64,000 bases of DNA from Cladopsammia gracilis (Eukaryota > Cnidaria > Anthozoa > Scleractinia > Dendrophylliidae). Shown here in pieces: positions 53,905-64,000 of the stretch (its first letter is position 1; each line of letters opens with the position of its first letter). The notes beneath the pieces are model-generated. The model was given only the letters and a program-made list of their open reading frames with translations, did no database searches and was not told where the DNA came from. The stretch covers positions 4,251,001-4,315,000 of the forward strand of contig JAJGOT010000002.1 in assembly GCA_022457155.1 (NCBI GenBank), read 5' to 3'. The position numbers were made by a program, and so were the translations under genes.

Positions 53905-55505
53905 TCCGACCTTAACAATTACAGACCAATATCTGTATTACCCATTGCCTCAAAAATTTTGGAAAAAATTATTTACCAACAACTTTATGATTACCTAAAT
54001 GAGAACAACCTCTTGAGCAATTACCAGTCTGCTTTTCGCTCACTGTACAGCACCCAGCCCTACTTGAGACCACGAACAACTGGTCAATCAATATAAACAA
54101 TGGTATTTTAAATGGTGTCATATTTATCGACCTCAAAAAGGCCTTTGACACCATTGACCATGAAATCATTTTGCGTAAGCTCGTATATTACGGAGTGGAT
54201 GAGAACTCCCTCCAGTGGTTCGCTTCATACTTAAGTAATGGGTCAAAAGAGAAACGTAAATGGCGCTCTGTCAAATACAAACGAAATAAGTTGCGGGGTG
54301 CCACAGGGCAGCATAATTGGCCCTCTACTCTTTCTAATACACATCAATGACCTGCCAAACTGTCTCACTACAGCTTGCGCAAAAATGTTCGCAGATGACA
54401 CTAATATTAGTATTCCTGGCCGTACTCTCGCTGATCTTGAACCGATAATAAACTCTGAACTTGCGAATCTCAATTGCTGGCTAAAAGCGAATAGGCTTAG
54501 CCTTAACGTTGCGAAAACCGAGTTCTATTCTTAGGTTCTCGTCAGAGGCTATTTGTGGAGAGTAATGACGAAATCTGTGTCAGTTTAGAAAATCAAGAAA
54601 TCGAGAGAGTGGATCATACTACGTCGCTAGGTCTTACAATCGACGATAGACTCTTTTGGTCAAATTATATTAACGAAGTATGTAAAAAGGTATCCTCAGC
54701 AATAGGGGCTCTGAAACGCATTAGGCCTTTTGTCTCTCAATCTACTGCAATACAAATTTATAACGCCCTAATCCAGCCCCATCTTGATTACTGTAGTCCC
54801 GTCTGGGATGGGTTTTGTAACCAACTGAGCGATGAACTGCAAAAATTACAGAACCAGCCAGGGTGATTGCGAGGGCTAATTACGAGACAATCGACGAGAC
54901 GTACTCCTGGAATGCTGAAATGGGATTCACTCTCAGTAAGACGAAAAAAGCAAAAGGCAGTTGCGATGCTTAAGTCCTCAACAAATTAGCCCCAGTGTAC
55001 TTACAGGACCTATTCAATACACGAAGCACAAATTACAATTTACGAAATTTGTGCGGTAAACTAACATTGCCCAAGCCACGCACCAATTATCCAAAGAGTA
55101 GCTTTATCTATAGCGCAGGGCTCAATTGTGGAACTCCTTACCACAAGATGTAAGGAATATCAAGTCAATAGGGCAATTTAAAAGGGAAATAAACCGACTA
55201 TTTCAATCATCGGTTTCCCACTCGGCAACCTTGTAAAACAGTAAGTGAAGTGTATATATATGTTGTGGTTCAAATTTTTCTTTGGTTTAAATATTTTTAA
55301 ACCAGTTTGATTTTTGTTTTCCTTTGTCTCAGAATATGGCAATAAATCTGAGACAAAAGAAAATAAAAATTAAACTGGTTTAAAAAAATTTAAACCAAAG
55401 AAAAATTTAAACCACAACATATATTTTTAATGATATAATTGTCACTTTATATACTGAATGATTTTACCGAGTTTAAATAAAGTTATATGTATGTATATAT
55501 ATATC
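53905..55505 (+). pseudogene. CR1/L2-like LINE reverse transcriptase fragment
   Basis: 5'-truncated. RT motifs across several frames: SDLNNYRPISVLPIASK, IDLKKAFDTIDHEIIL, CGVPQGSIIGPLLFLIHIND and MFADDTNISIP, then SLGLTIDDRLFWSNYI and ALIQPHLDYCSPVWDG. The 3' end is the typical TTTAAATAAAGTTATATGT followed by (TGTA)n. At least four frameshifts. A palindromic MITE sits in the 3' region. Confidence 0.85.
55257..55424. mobile_element. 168-bp palindromic MITE in the LINE 3' region
   Basis: Arms of about 75 bp pair almost perfectly: ATATGTTGTGGTT at the left, AACCACAACATAT at the right, with CAAAGAAAAATTTAAACC and its complement inside and a loop of about 15 bases near 55335. TA-rich flanks make the target duplication ambiguous. 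Confidence 0.8.
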
Positions 55506-55612
55506 AAATAAATCATATATGAACTGCGGTAATGAAATCAAATGAAGAATGATCCTCGCAGTTGTGAACGCAATTTAAGCAATTGCGAAAAGAAGCCTGA
55601 AAAAAAAATCAG

Positions 55613-55683
55613 GACTTCAATGGGGTTGGAACCCGTGACCTCGCGATACCGGTGCGATGCTCTACCAACTGAGCTATGAAGCC
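55613..55683 (-). tRNA. tRNA-like sequence (SINE head), second copy
   Basis: Read on the minus strand: acceptor GGCTTCA paired with TGAAGTC, A box TAGCTCAGTTGGTAGAGC, loop that would read anticodon GGT (Thr-like, but with C33), B box GGGTTCCAACCCC. It is followed by the same CCTGA(T)nTCAGG hairpin as the first copy. The folding is better than the first copy, but the repeat context favours a SINE. Confidence 0.55.
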
Positions 55684-55699
55684 ACTGACGCTGGGAGCA

Positions 55700-56309
55700 G
55701 TATGTTCGGTTTGGACTGGAGAAAGTAAGAAAAAATAAAAATAAGGTATACAGTTACTGCGCCTTTCGATAATATGCGGACTCTGAAATTTAAAACCCAA
55801 CTCAAAATTTGCCATCAATCATCTTAGCTTACCTCTCAGGGAACACATCCTCCTTTCAATGAGTTCAAAAGGTCACGTCCATGCATTACGATTGGTAGAT
55901 TTCGATCTATTTTGTTTGTCACTTTTTTACATGGTCTGTTGGCTTTCATATTAATTATGATTGTCAACACGGAATAACACAGCCGTTGGTGGAGATTTGA
56001 CTTTCAGATTCCAGATGTTGTTGAAAGGCACAGTAAATACTAATTAACTAAATTAACAACAGAGGATCAGTGCAAGCACATGGTTGCGTGTTCATTGCCA
56101 CAGTGTTTCAGTGTTAACAAGCCTTTAAATTTTCCACCGCGTTGCATTGTTCTGGTTACCTGTGAAGCACTTAATACCATGAAGGAGTATTTTATAAACC
56201 CTTACCTGCTTTATAATGACTTGTCTGTTTGGTCTTTTCCTTCTGAAGCTAGCACTGGATGCAGTAGGCGTGACAAAGAGTCTGCAATATTCTTGGGACC
56301 TGGAATGTA
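55700..56309. other. gene-free stretch
   Basis: No gene or repeat recognised. It separates the SINE from the gypsy fragment. Confidence 0.4.
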
Positions 56310-57570
56310 TTACACTGTAAATCTGTACGGTTGTATTCTGAGGAGCTCGATTCTAGCACAGGTCTTCGATTTAGGCGAAAAGATACATTCCAGAGGTTTG
56401 TGGTCAGTTAAGAGTTCAAACTCAACGCCGTACAAGTAAGCACGAAATTTCTTGCATGACCAAACAATCGCTAAAGCCCCTTTCTCAGTTTGAGAATATC
56501 GACGTTCTGTATCTGACAAGCTTCGACTTGCATAGCTGATAACATGAAGCTCGTCTCCTTGCTGGTGGACTAGCATAGTCCCAGACCCACGGGACTTGCA
56601 CCTGCTATCACTTTAGTTGGTGCATTCTTGTCAAAATATCCCAATGTCTCTGCCCCAGTCAATCGCCGCTTTAATTCGTCAAATGATTGTTGCTGTTCCA
56701 GCCCCCACATGAATTGTTGCCCATTCTTTGTAAGCTTGCGAAGAGGTGCAGATACTGGAATAAACCGTGCAGTAAAATTTACTGACCCCAGGAGGCTTCT
56801 CACCTCTGCAACACTCTTAGGTTCACGGGCATTAGCAACCGCCTTTACTTTAACATCGGCTGGATGATTCCACGCTCTGACAATACATGACCCATAAACT
56901 CCAAATTTGACATCTTAAATTGGCACTTGTCACGGTTCAGCGTCAAACCTTTCTCACTCAATACCCGGACCACATTCTCAACTCTTTTGTGGTCCTCCTC
57001 AGTGGCTGCATGTACTATCACATCGTCAAGAATGTAGGCACCATCACATTCTTGTAGGACTTGGTAGAGGACCTTCTGGTACATTTCAGGAGCACAACTT
57101 ATACCGAACATAAGCCGTTTATACCGGTAGAGCTCTTTATGTGTGCCAAATGTATTAATATCTCTCGATTCTGGTGACAATTTAATCTGGTGATAAGCAG
57201 AATTGAGATCCAACTTGCTAAAGAATTTGCTCTGATTCAAATCTTCTAAAACCTCATGAATGGTGGGGATTGGGTAACGCTCTCTCTTTACAGCGTTATT
57301 AGCTTGTCGCATGTCCATGCACACACTAATGTCGCCTGAAGGTTTTGGTACCACTACCACTGGAGATACCCATGAGCTTGGTCCACTCACTTTCTCAATA
57401 ATGTCCAGTTCAACAAGTTCATCCAGTTTGTCACTCAGTTTGTTACGTGAGAGTTCGACTGGGTCGCCGAGACATACGAGGCCACCCAAGCCTGAGTTCG
57501 ATACAGATGCTCGTCTCTCCATGGTACGGGGGAATCCCAAGACTCTAGAAACAGCCAGTGTTATATCTCA
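56310..57570 (-). pseudogene. Ty3/gypsy pol fragment (reverse transcriptase and RNase H)
   Basis: RT blocks: SPVVVVPKPSGDISVCMDM, IHEVLEDLNQSKFFSKLDL, YKRLMFGISCAPEMYQKV and the active-site block AYILDDVIVHA. RNase H follows after a shift: SFDELKRRLTGAETLGYFD, then VIAGASPVGLGL where the family has Asp-Ala-Ser, so the first catalytic Asp appears replaced by Gly. It continues with RSLSDTERRYSQTEKGALA and LLTDHKPLECIF. No protease, integrase or LTRs were seen. At least three frame changes. Confidence 0.85.
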
Positions 57571-59001
57571 CCCTTTAGGTTACCCTCGACTCGAATGAGG
57601 GGGCCAGAACGTGAGCCTTTCCCGATGGCACGGTTCATCTCTCGAGTAAACAACAATGCCCCAGGGATTGCAAAAGACATGGATACGCACTTCCTCACGA
57701 GGCGTTGTACTGTTTTGCAGGCACAAACTTCTGCGACAGAACCTGACGTACCACGGCAAGGAAATTGCTTTTCTTCTCTCGAATGATCGCAAATGCGTGA
57801 CGGGACAAATCAACTAGGAAACCCAAATAAGGTATCACCTTCCTGGGAGTCAATATGGACTTAGAGAGGCCAAGGAAGTACCCCATCCTGACGAGGTAGT
57901 GGGCGACAATAAAGAGCGCAGACTTAGCTGCAGCCTGGTTGTATTCATCCATAGTGGAGAGGCTGGCGTAGGCCCCACAGTCCCTTGCGATCTGTAATTG
58001 CCCCTTGTGACGATCGTCAATGTAAATGGAGCAAGGAATTCCCATGGAACAAAACAGGCTGGACGCAACTAACGTCGTCGAGTGATAAACGTACGCGGAG
58101 ATTTTCCAACCAAAAGGCAATGTGTTATAGACAAACCACCAACTGCCCCATTGGATTCCAAAAAAGAGGCGGCTTTCGGGAGTTAGTAGCAGGTGGTCAT
58201 AACCTGACTTATCATCGAGGATGGACTGGTAATATGCCATTTCTGAGTTGCTTTTTGCCTCGTTATCAAAGCGAGGCTTGGTGTACAACCTTTTAGTTAT
58301 ATGTGAATGAAAACTAATTTTCATACGAAAGGTTGTGCACCAAGCCTCTCTTTGATAACGAGACAAAAAGCAGCTCGGAAATGGCCTATTGTTCTGGTCA
58401 ACATATCTTGGCAGGTCCGAAAGCTTGTCCAATGTCAACGGTTTATCAATCCAAAAACCTTGCATTGTGGCAAAGTCGGGGCTTGGTAGGCTCCACAGTT
58501 AAGGGAAGCACTAAGTGGGGGGTTCACATTGCCCCACCCTAGCGATGTTGCGCCCGTCTTGAGACGATCCTGCAGAGTCGTTTGCACAAAGTCTATGAAG
58601 GGCTTGCATAAGGGGTTCTTAAATTGGCGTGTCGGTGGTCTACATGATTGAAAGTGTTCACCCTTAAAGGAACCACTGAACTGCGTGAAGTACGGAAAAA
58701 TGGATACTTTATTTTGGATCCAACCCCGGACTTCTCTCTGTAATGCACACGGATTTTGACCTATTACCCCCAACCACTCATCTACGTGTTTGTGAAGTTC
58801 CCCTGCCCGAAAAGACAATGGGTCGCGGAACAGAAGCTCTCTCGGGTCACCCAGCTGTTGTCCGTTGGCAACTAAATCAACACTACTCTGGCCATCAACG
58901 AATGCCGACTGCCAGGCAGTCCTGACTGTCTTTCCTTCCCAGTTCACCCACCTAATGGGGTTTAGGGAGGTATAGGATGCATGTTCGACGAGGGGAGTCA
59001 A
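57565..59001 (-). pseudogene. DIRS-like retrotransposon pol fragment
   Basis: N-terminal region 59001-58435 (GWIQNKVSIFPYFTQFSGSF, then FVQTTLQDRLKTGATSL). RT after the MITE: SGYDHLLLTPESRLFFGIQW, NTLPFGWKISAYVYHS and the active site CSIYIDDRHKGQLQ, ending IPYLGFLVDLSRHAFAI. An RNase H-like segment in another frame leads to GPLIRV near 57590, where homology changes to the gypsy fragment. The tyrosine recombinase of a full DIRS is absent. A MITE at 58236-58385 splits it. Confidence 0.8.
58236..58385. mobile_element. 150-bp palindromic MITE in the DIRS fragment
   Basis: Arms of about 60 bp: GCCATTTCTGAGTTGCTTTT at the left and AAAAGCAGCTCGGAAATGGC at the right, with GGTTGTGCACCAAGCC inside the right arm. 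The loop is AT-rich. Flanks read TAT on both sides (58233-58235 and 58387-58389). The DIRS frame resumes on either side. Confidence 0.8.
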
Positions 59002-60087
59002 AATCCTTGATTATCTCCCAAGGCCACACAGTGAATTTATTCTCTGCGTAGTGGTGGTTTATGAATCTCTCCTCCATTGTTTAATACAGGGGTGCTTCTA
59101 ATCCAGTTGTTATCGAGTATTGTGTCGTATATTCTATTGACATATCTATTACTCATGCGCGAAGTGGCATGAGGTAAGGTTTCGGCTCCGTTTTTCTTGT
59201 TATTATTTTTTATTTTTTTATTTTTTGTATTTTTTTGATATTTTAATATGTGCACTTCCAGTTCATGTCTTCGCCATTTACACTTCCTGTTTAGTGACTT
59301 CTGGTTACTGTCACTTCCGGTAAAAGAGCGTTACTTAGGTGTCACGACAGCATCTCCTACAACCCTACATGCATTACTATTTTCACGTTTGGTATATATA
59401 AGACTTAGAAGAATCACTGGCTTCATTGTGGTACAGCCTTCATTTCCAAAACATTCAATAGTAAACAACGTGGTTTGCAAGAACGATGACTGAATGAAGG
59501 GAGTAAGTTATATATCTCCATGGTATCTACTTATCATGTTTAAAATATATAAAATTTTCTTATGCATGTGCATGAGTAAAGGCTGCGTGGAGCCTCTTGT
59601 TGTTTCGTAGACCACGGCTGTTGATGGTCCGATAGCCTTTAACAATGCTGGTAGGAATTGTTAAAGGCACACCGTGACAGAATGAAAACATAAGCTTACC
59701 GCAATATTGCGTTACGCGTTAGCATTTCAATTTCACGGGTTGGCTCTAAGGACCTTTGATTTGTTATGGTATTTCATGAGGAAGCGAAGAAATACAAATT
59801 TTCAGGAATATATAGTGGAGGGAGAAAACCGCTCATTTACTGCTTTTATAAACAACATTATCAGGCGCAGAATGTTTAAGCAAGCCATGCTAGCTGATGT
59901 AAACCAGCCAAGAATAATACGTTTTTGGACACTTTGGATGTTTTGGAGCCTCGAACGATAATTGGATGCTTTCCTCGCTAAAAAGTTCGATTAAGTGCCT
60001 CTGTCGCCTCCTTCGACCACGTTAGTTTGCTGGTGGAACTGGACGCCATCTTGAATTTGAACCACAGTTCTCAGCGAGAAGAGAAAA
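59002..60087. other. gene-free stretch
   Basis: Short frames of 60-84 codons only, unrecognised. A T-rich run lies at 59193-59245. Confidence 0.4.
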
Positions 60088-60263
60088 TTTGGGCACGGCA
60101 CCCCTAAAAAACGGGCACGGGGCCACCTGTTTACAGGGTCTCGGCACCCCTAAATTTTTAGGCACCCGTGCCCAACACATTTCCATTTACACGATACAAA
60201 TTGAGGGTGCCGTGCCTAAAATTTTAGGCACGGGTGCCCAAAGTTAGGGGTGCCGTGCCCAAA
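60088..60263. repeat. GC-rich foldback with GGGCACGGCACCCC ends
   Basis: Ends TTTGGGCACGGCACCCCTAA and its complement at 60244-60263, with two more inverted sets inside (GGCACCCGTGCCC; GGGTGCCGTGCC). The composition is far GC-richer than its surroundings. Probably a MITE or foldback. Confidence 0.7.
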
Positions 60264-60300
60264 ACGCTTGTCGTGTAAACCGGGTTTATGTCTCAACCTC

Positions 60301-60939
60301 TTAAAAAAGGATCTGATGACTAAACGCTATTAGCGCTATATCTATACACGTAGGATGATGTAAGACATAGACCCATACAGCCGTAAAGTTAGTGAGTAGA
60401 TATTTGGTTAGCTCAGCAGCAACATAACCAACTTTACACCAAACATGATTATACTTAATTGACACAGCAATTGCTTTGTTGTCATGAGCATTTTCAGGCT
60501 CTGGAAACAGCTTGATCATAGGCAGCCTTTAAATGATCCTATGCTTCTTTGGAGTAGGTCACGCCCATAAATTTGAAAGGCAGAGTATGTGTTACATTGG
60601 AGTGTTGATCTATTGGAATTAAATCCAACTGTTCTGGGTCATTGTGTTCAGTACTAGTGGTATCTTTTCTTGGTGCTTCCACATTACAAAATAATTTTCA
60701 CCACGCATGGCTATAATGCAATGTGAAGTACAGCACACATTCACTGGACACTTTAACCTTGAACTGGCCCTCGACAAAAGGATCTTCTGTCGTTGTCCAT
60801 TAATGATGGCCCAAGCACGTTTGAATTCAACTTCCGTCACTGGAAAACAAGGGATCTTCCACTTCAATAACCCATCCTCTAGTATTTCAACATACACATC
60901 CATAGGATCAGGAATGTCCCCTTCTCCTGAAAATGTCAC
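60301..60939 (-). pseudogene. HIRAN-like domain fragment(s)
   Basis: Two frames on the minus strand. 60939-60619: LLKWKIPCFPVTEVEFKRAW, unrecognised. 60519-60301: LFPEPENAHDNKAIAVSIKY then CKVGYVAAELTKYLL, the pattern of a HIRAN domain (EP-N-hD-AIaV ... vGYv). They may be exons or frame-shifted parts of one gene. A multi-copy HIRAN gene remnant is the likely source. Confidence 0.4.
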
Positions 60940-60959
60940 AAAACATTATATGAAATGAA

Positions 60960-61330
60960 ATAAATGACTAACAATAAATTACTTCACTTATCTTAGGAGT
61001 GCTCAATGAATAAATATGCATTGAGTTTGGGTGTACTATCTTATGAATTTACCTGTATGAGGAAATGCAAACCAGCAATGGAAAGATAACCAAGGCATCC
61101 CTTATAAACATAAGTCAACCCAAACAAGACAACAGGAGAAATCTTAAATGCAAATTTCATCAACAAAGGGTACATGAAATAAAATAAAACATGACCTTAC
61201 CTTCTTGGGAATCCAACAAATAAGTCGAGTATTGTTCACACTGAACACAAATGAGTTTTTTAAAACTCCCAGACAATTAACCACGATAACCAAATGTCCA
61301 AGACTATTGCTTCTCTTCTCTTATTCGTGA
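60960..61330. other. gene-free stretch before the hAT gene
   Basis: AT-rich, nothing recognised; possibly the 3' flank of the hAT element. Confidence 0.4.
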
Positions 61331-63950
61331 TCAATTATCAAGTAAAGGATACTCTTCACAAGACATAGAAAATTGTGCCTCATCCTCTCCTGATTCCCAT
61401 TGTGTCAATGACCTTACACGTTTGCATTGAAGATCATAAATTACCTGGTGCTTGTGCAAAAGCGCAAGATGGGACAAGCGATCTTTTCCCATCAATGCAT
61501 GCATATAGTTATTCAGTCGTCGCAATGTGCTTGCCCTTCGTTCACATTCGCACGATGTGACTGGAATTGTGCAGGCAATTTGGAGAAGAATGCTAATATT
61601 TGGAAAGAGGGCAGCATCACAATCTTTGATTGCCACAGCAGGTGAAGCTGGCCTTAATTGCGGTTCCATTGCTAAGTATCGACTTCTCCATCGCGTAAGT
61701 TCCATTTCGAACAACTCAGGGGACGGGAGATCATCAGTGTAAGTATTAACAGCTGCATTGAGGTTGACATTTCTTGAACAGAGAACACTTGGTACGAGGC
61801 CAAGTAGTGATGTGGCAATTTTTGCCGATGGCGAAAATTGCTCTTCGATACACATGATAATATGATCAAGTAAAGGAATTGCCACGTTTCTTTGGAAATA
61901 CTCTCAAGGTGTTTGGGCCTCAGCATTGGAGCAATGCTGTTGTTTTGATGCCAATTGCGGCATTTCGGCAGCAGTACCCACCTTCTCAGCCAATAACAAC
62001 AACAAAAATCTTTATTAGTTAGTTATTATAGAAATTATAATACTGGCCTGTAGGTAGCAAAGGTTAATCTTGGCAGGCCAGTGAAACAATTGAAACAATT
62101 GCGGCATTTCGGCAGCAGTACCCACCTTCTCAGCCATTGAAACGCTTTGATTGTAAATACGGGAAAAGTTTGTGCCACAATCTTCCCTTTCGTTTCGGTA
62201 GAAACTTCCAACTTCTGTAATCATGTCATGGACCTCCACAATGTCAACAGTTGCTCTCTGAAGCTTAACAGTGATTCCAGCTAGGTGAGCCAAATACTGG
62301 TACATTGTCATAAATACGACAATGAACTCAAAGGACGTAATGCTTGCCAAAATTTGTTGAGCTTCATTGCGATTCGCTGGATCCCAGTCAGCATACAAAT
62401 CACCATACTTGGGAAGGATGCGTTTGAAACCAATCATCTCGAGAGCCTCTACGATGAAAACAAAAGCTTGGTAGAAATGTTGATAAGCAGTGTGCCGTTC
62501 TGCCCATCTTGTCTTGCACAAGATCAGCAGAGGCTTTCTCTTTGTTACATTAACTATGTTGTGCTTAACAATAAGCTCAAGAAGGCCACTTCTCTTAGGA
62601 CTTTTAAGAAAGAAGCGACAGCAATTTTTTGGACGTTCAATGACATTGTGCACCTGAGGTAATGCACATGACTTACTGATTACAAGGTTGAGGCAGTGTC
62701 CATTGCAGTGGACATACGTGGCTGATGGTGCCTCCTTCTTTATCCGTGCTTGTACGCCTGATGTGCTAGATGACATGTTGCTTGCACCATCGTATCCTTG
62801 GCCACGCATGTTCGTTACTGGTACGTTGTTCTCTTTCAGGAAAGCTAGGATGTTCTCTGCAATCTTTTCACCTGTTATCCTTTCAAGTTTGATAAATGTT
62901 AAAAAAAAATTTTCTCATCGATGAACCGAGCACAAATAGCAAGATGTTCTTCGTTGTGCGACGTTACTTCATCAGCTAAGATAGAGTAATAGGTTGCAGC
63001 ATTTAAATCATCCAGTATGCCCTTCAGAATAATGTGCTTGCCCATGACTTCAATCAATTCATTCTGTGTCTGGGGTGACAAGTGTGTCACACAACGCATT
63101 GCAGGAGTTTCTAAATGACTTTTCAACACACTCATGCACTGCTAACAACTTGAGTAGGGCAAGAAAATTTCCAGGGTTTTCAGGTGTGTCAATATTTTCA
63201 ACATCACCTCAAAGCAATAAACTGCCTACCACAAAACAGTACTGCTCGGGCTATAGACTTAAGAACCTCGCGGTTTCGCTCGATATTCGCGGTTTCGCTC
63301 GATATTTGTAGCCTTACTGGAATCAATTTGGGCTGAGATTGCTGTATGTGGGTGCTCAACAGCTCGTTTAAGATTGTAAGCTTGCTCCATGGCCTTCTGA
63401 TGATGTGTAGAGTGTTCATGTTCTTTAACTTTCTCACTTTTTTGTTCCACTTTTGAAATGGTTTGGTGACAAACTTGCTTTTTGATGCATCGGAACAGAA
63501 AAAAGCACAAGCTGTACAGAAAACACCATCAACACGTTCACTGTACATCATCCAGGGGTGCTGTGACAACCACTCTAAACAAAAACTACGATTGCAACCA
63601 GCAAGGTACTGAGTGAGGAATGCCTTCTCCTTTAGTTGCTCTTTAGGAATTGTCAAGAGGTGATACTTTTGAGACATGGTTAGAGTCTTCATTGTGTAAG
63701 AAAATTCCTTCGGCGTTTTCACTTTGTAAAATATTTCACCAATATCTACCTTGCTGGTCTCTTGAGGTTAACAGACATCATAATCATAACATACAGATTC
63801 TTGACTTGTACTGGGGGGTGAGGTGTCCGTAGCAGGAGTAGTCTGTAATGATGGCTGCATCTCATTCTGAACTGAACTATCATTTAACTCTGAAGATACC
63901 TCAACTGTTTTCAACTTTTTTTTGACAGAAATCTTTCTAACATTTGGCAT
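61331..63950 (-). pseudogene. hAT transposase (ZMYM1-like, DUF4371 and dimerisation domain)
   Basis: Order from the right: Ser/Thr-rich start (MPNVRKISVKKKLKTVEVSS), TTF-type zinc-finger region (ERVDGVFCTACAFFC and preceding SQHPWMMYS), DUF4371 region (YYSILADEVTSHNEEHLAIC, RGQGYDGASNMSSS, YVHCNGHCLNLVI), then the C-terminal dimerisation domain (PNISILLQIACTIPVTSCEC and RASTLRRLNNYMHALMGKDR). At least five frame changes, a short duplication near 63270-63305 and a LINE-tail insertion at 61993-62095 break it. No terminal inverted repeats were identified. Confidence 0.8.
61993..62095 (-). mobile_element. 103-bp LINE 3' tail with 41-bp target duplication
   Basis: Direct 41-bp repeats at 61952-61992 and 62096-62136 (both begin CAATTGCGGCATTTCGGCAG) flank an insert whose minus-strand end reads TAATAAAGATTTTTGTTGTT, a LINE-type tail. 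It interrupts the hAT frame. Confidence 0.8.
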
Positions 63951-64000
63951 GAAGCCACTCCCCGTTTTATTTCTCTTTCTTTTTGCTCGCGACGCCCCAT

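Overview
The window is eukaryotic genomic DNA, AT-rich and made almost entirely of mobile and virus-like elements. Many of the protein families are ones I associate with corals and sea anemones: F54H12.2-like capsid proteins, Polinton integrases ending in a chromodomain, a tyrosine recombinase with a Myb domain, a Tx1-type LINE, and a tRNA-like SINE with a hairpin tail. My best guess is an anthozoan cnidarian. That is inference from family recall; no species marker is visible. I saw no convincing intact host gene.

Region 1 (about 1.5-34 kb) is a stack of three decayed Polinton/Maverick (adintovirus-like) elements of two lineages. Element A (1505-7877) keeps its left terminal repeat. On the minus strand it carries remains of a conserved accessory ORF, a small lysine-rich protein, packaging ATPase, adenain-like protease, F54H12.2-type major capsid protein (MCP), a pVI/pX-like minor protein, two penton-like proteins and the end of the integrase. 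Element B (7878 to about 19.5 kb) is a different lineage and begins inside A's integrase gene. It carries integrase, a zinc-ribbon/PLA2-like gene, protease, a minor protein, a long MCP, a second minor protein and a penton-like protein on the minus strand, then ATPase, a collagen/tail-fibre-like protein and a truncated last ORF on the plus strand. Element C (about 24.7-33.93 kb) is the same lineage as A with a partly different gene order. It has a protein-primed DNA polymerase remnant, ATPase, small protein and accessory ORF on the plus strand, then protease, MCP, minor protein, penton-like protein and integrase on the minus strand, and a right terminal repeat. A's right end, B's right end and C's left end are all missing, so one or more deletions between 19.5 and 24.7 kb fused the elements. 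Later insertions hit them: a 1.76-kb element in B's integrase, a 1.10-kb element in C's MCP, a MITE in B's last ORF, and a LINE that itself carries a second copy of that MITE.

Region 2 (34-40 kb) has a fragment with a 2A-like peptide, a 64-bp GGAAC-rich tandem array, a tyrosine-recombinase plus Myb reading frame split by one TGA, and an array of repeats of about 200 bp. Region 3 (41.1-46.8 kb) is a nearly full-length Tx1-like LINE on the minus strand. Region 4 (46.8-56 kb) is gene-poor: a TA microsatellite, a foldback of about 0.8 kb, a Myb/SANT-coiled-coil gene remnant, two tRNA-like SINEs and a CR1/L2-like LINE with a palindromic MITE. Region 5 (56.3-59 kb) joins Ty3/gypsy and DIRS pol fragments. 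Region 6 (60-64 kb) has a foldback, a HIRAN-like fragment and a decayed hAT transposase gene containing a short LINE tail between 41-bp direct repeats.

All Polinton genes belong to one virion/integration programme: polymerase and integrase to copy and insert, ATPase to package, protease to mature, MCP/penton/minor proteins to build the capsid, and fibre and PLA2-like proteins plausibly for attachment and membrane passage. Frameshifts and stops make all three elements look dead. B keeps the longest open frames (538, 407 and 248 codons), which agrees with B being younger than A.
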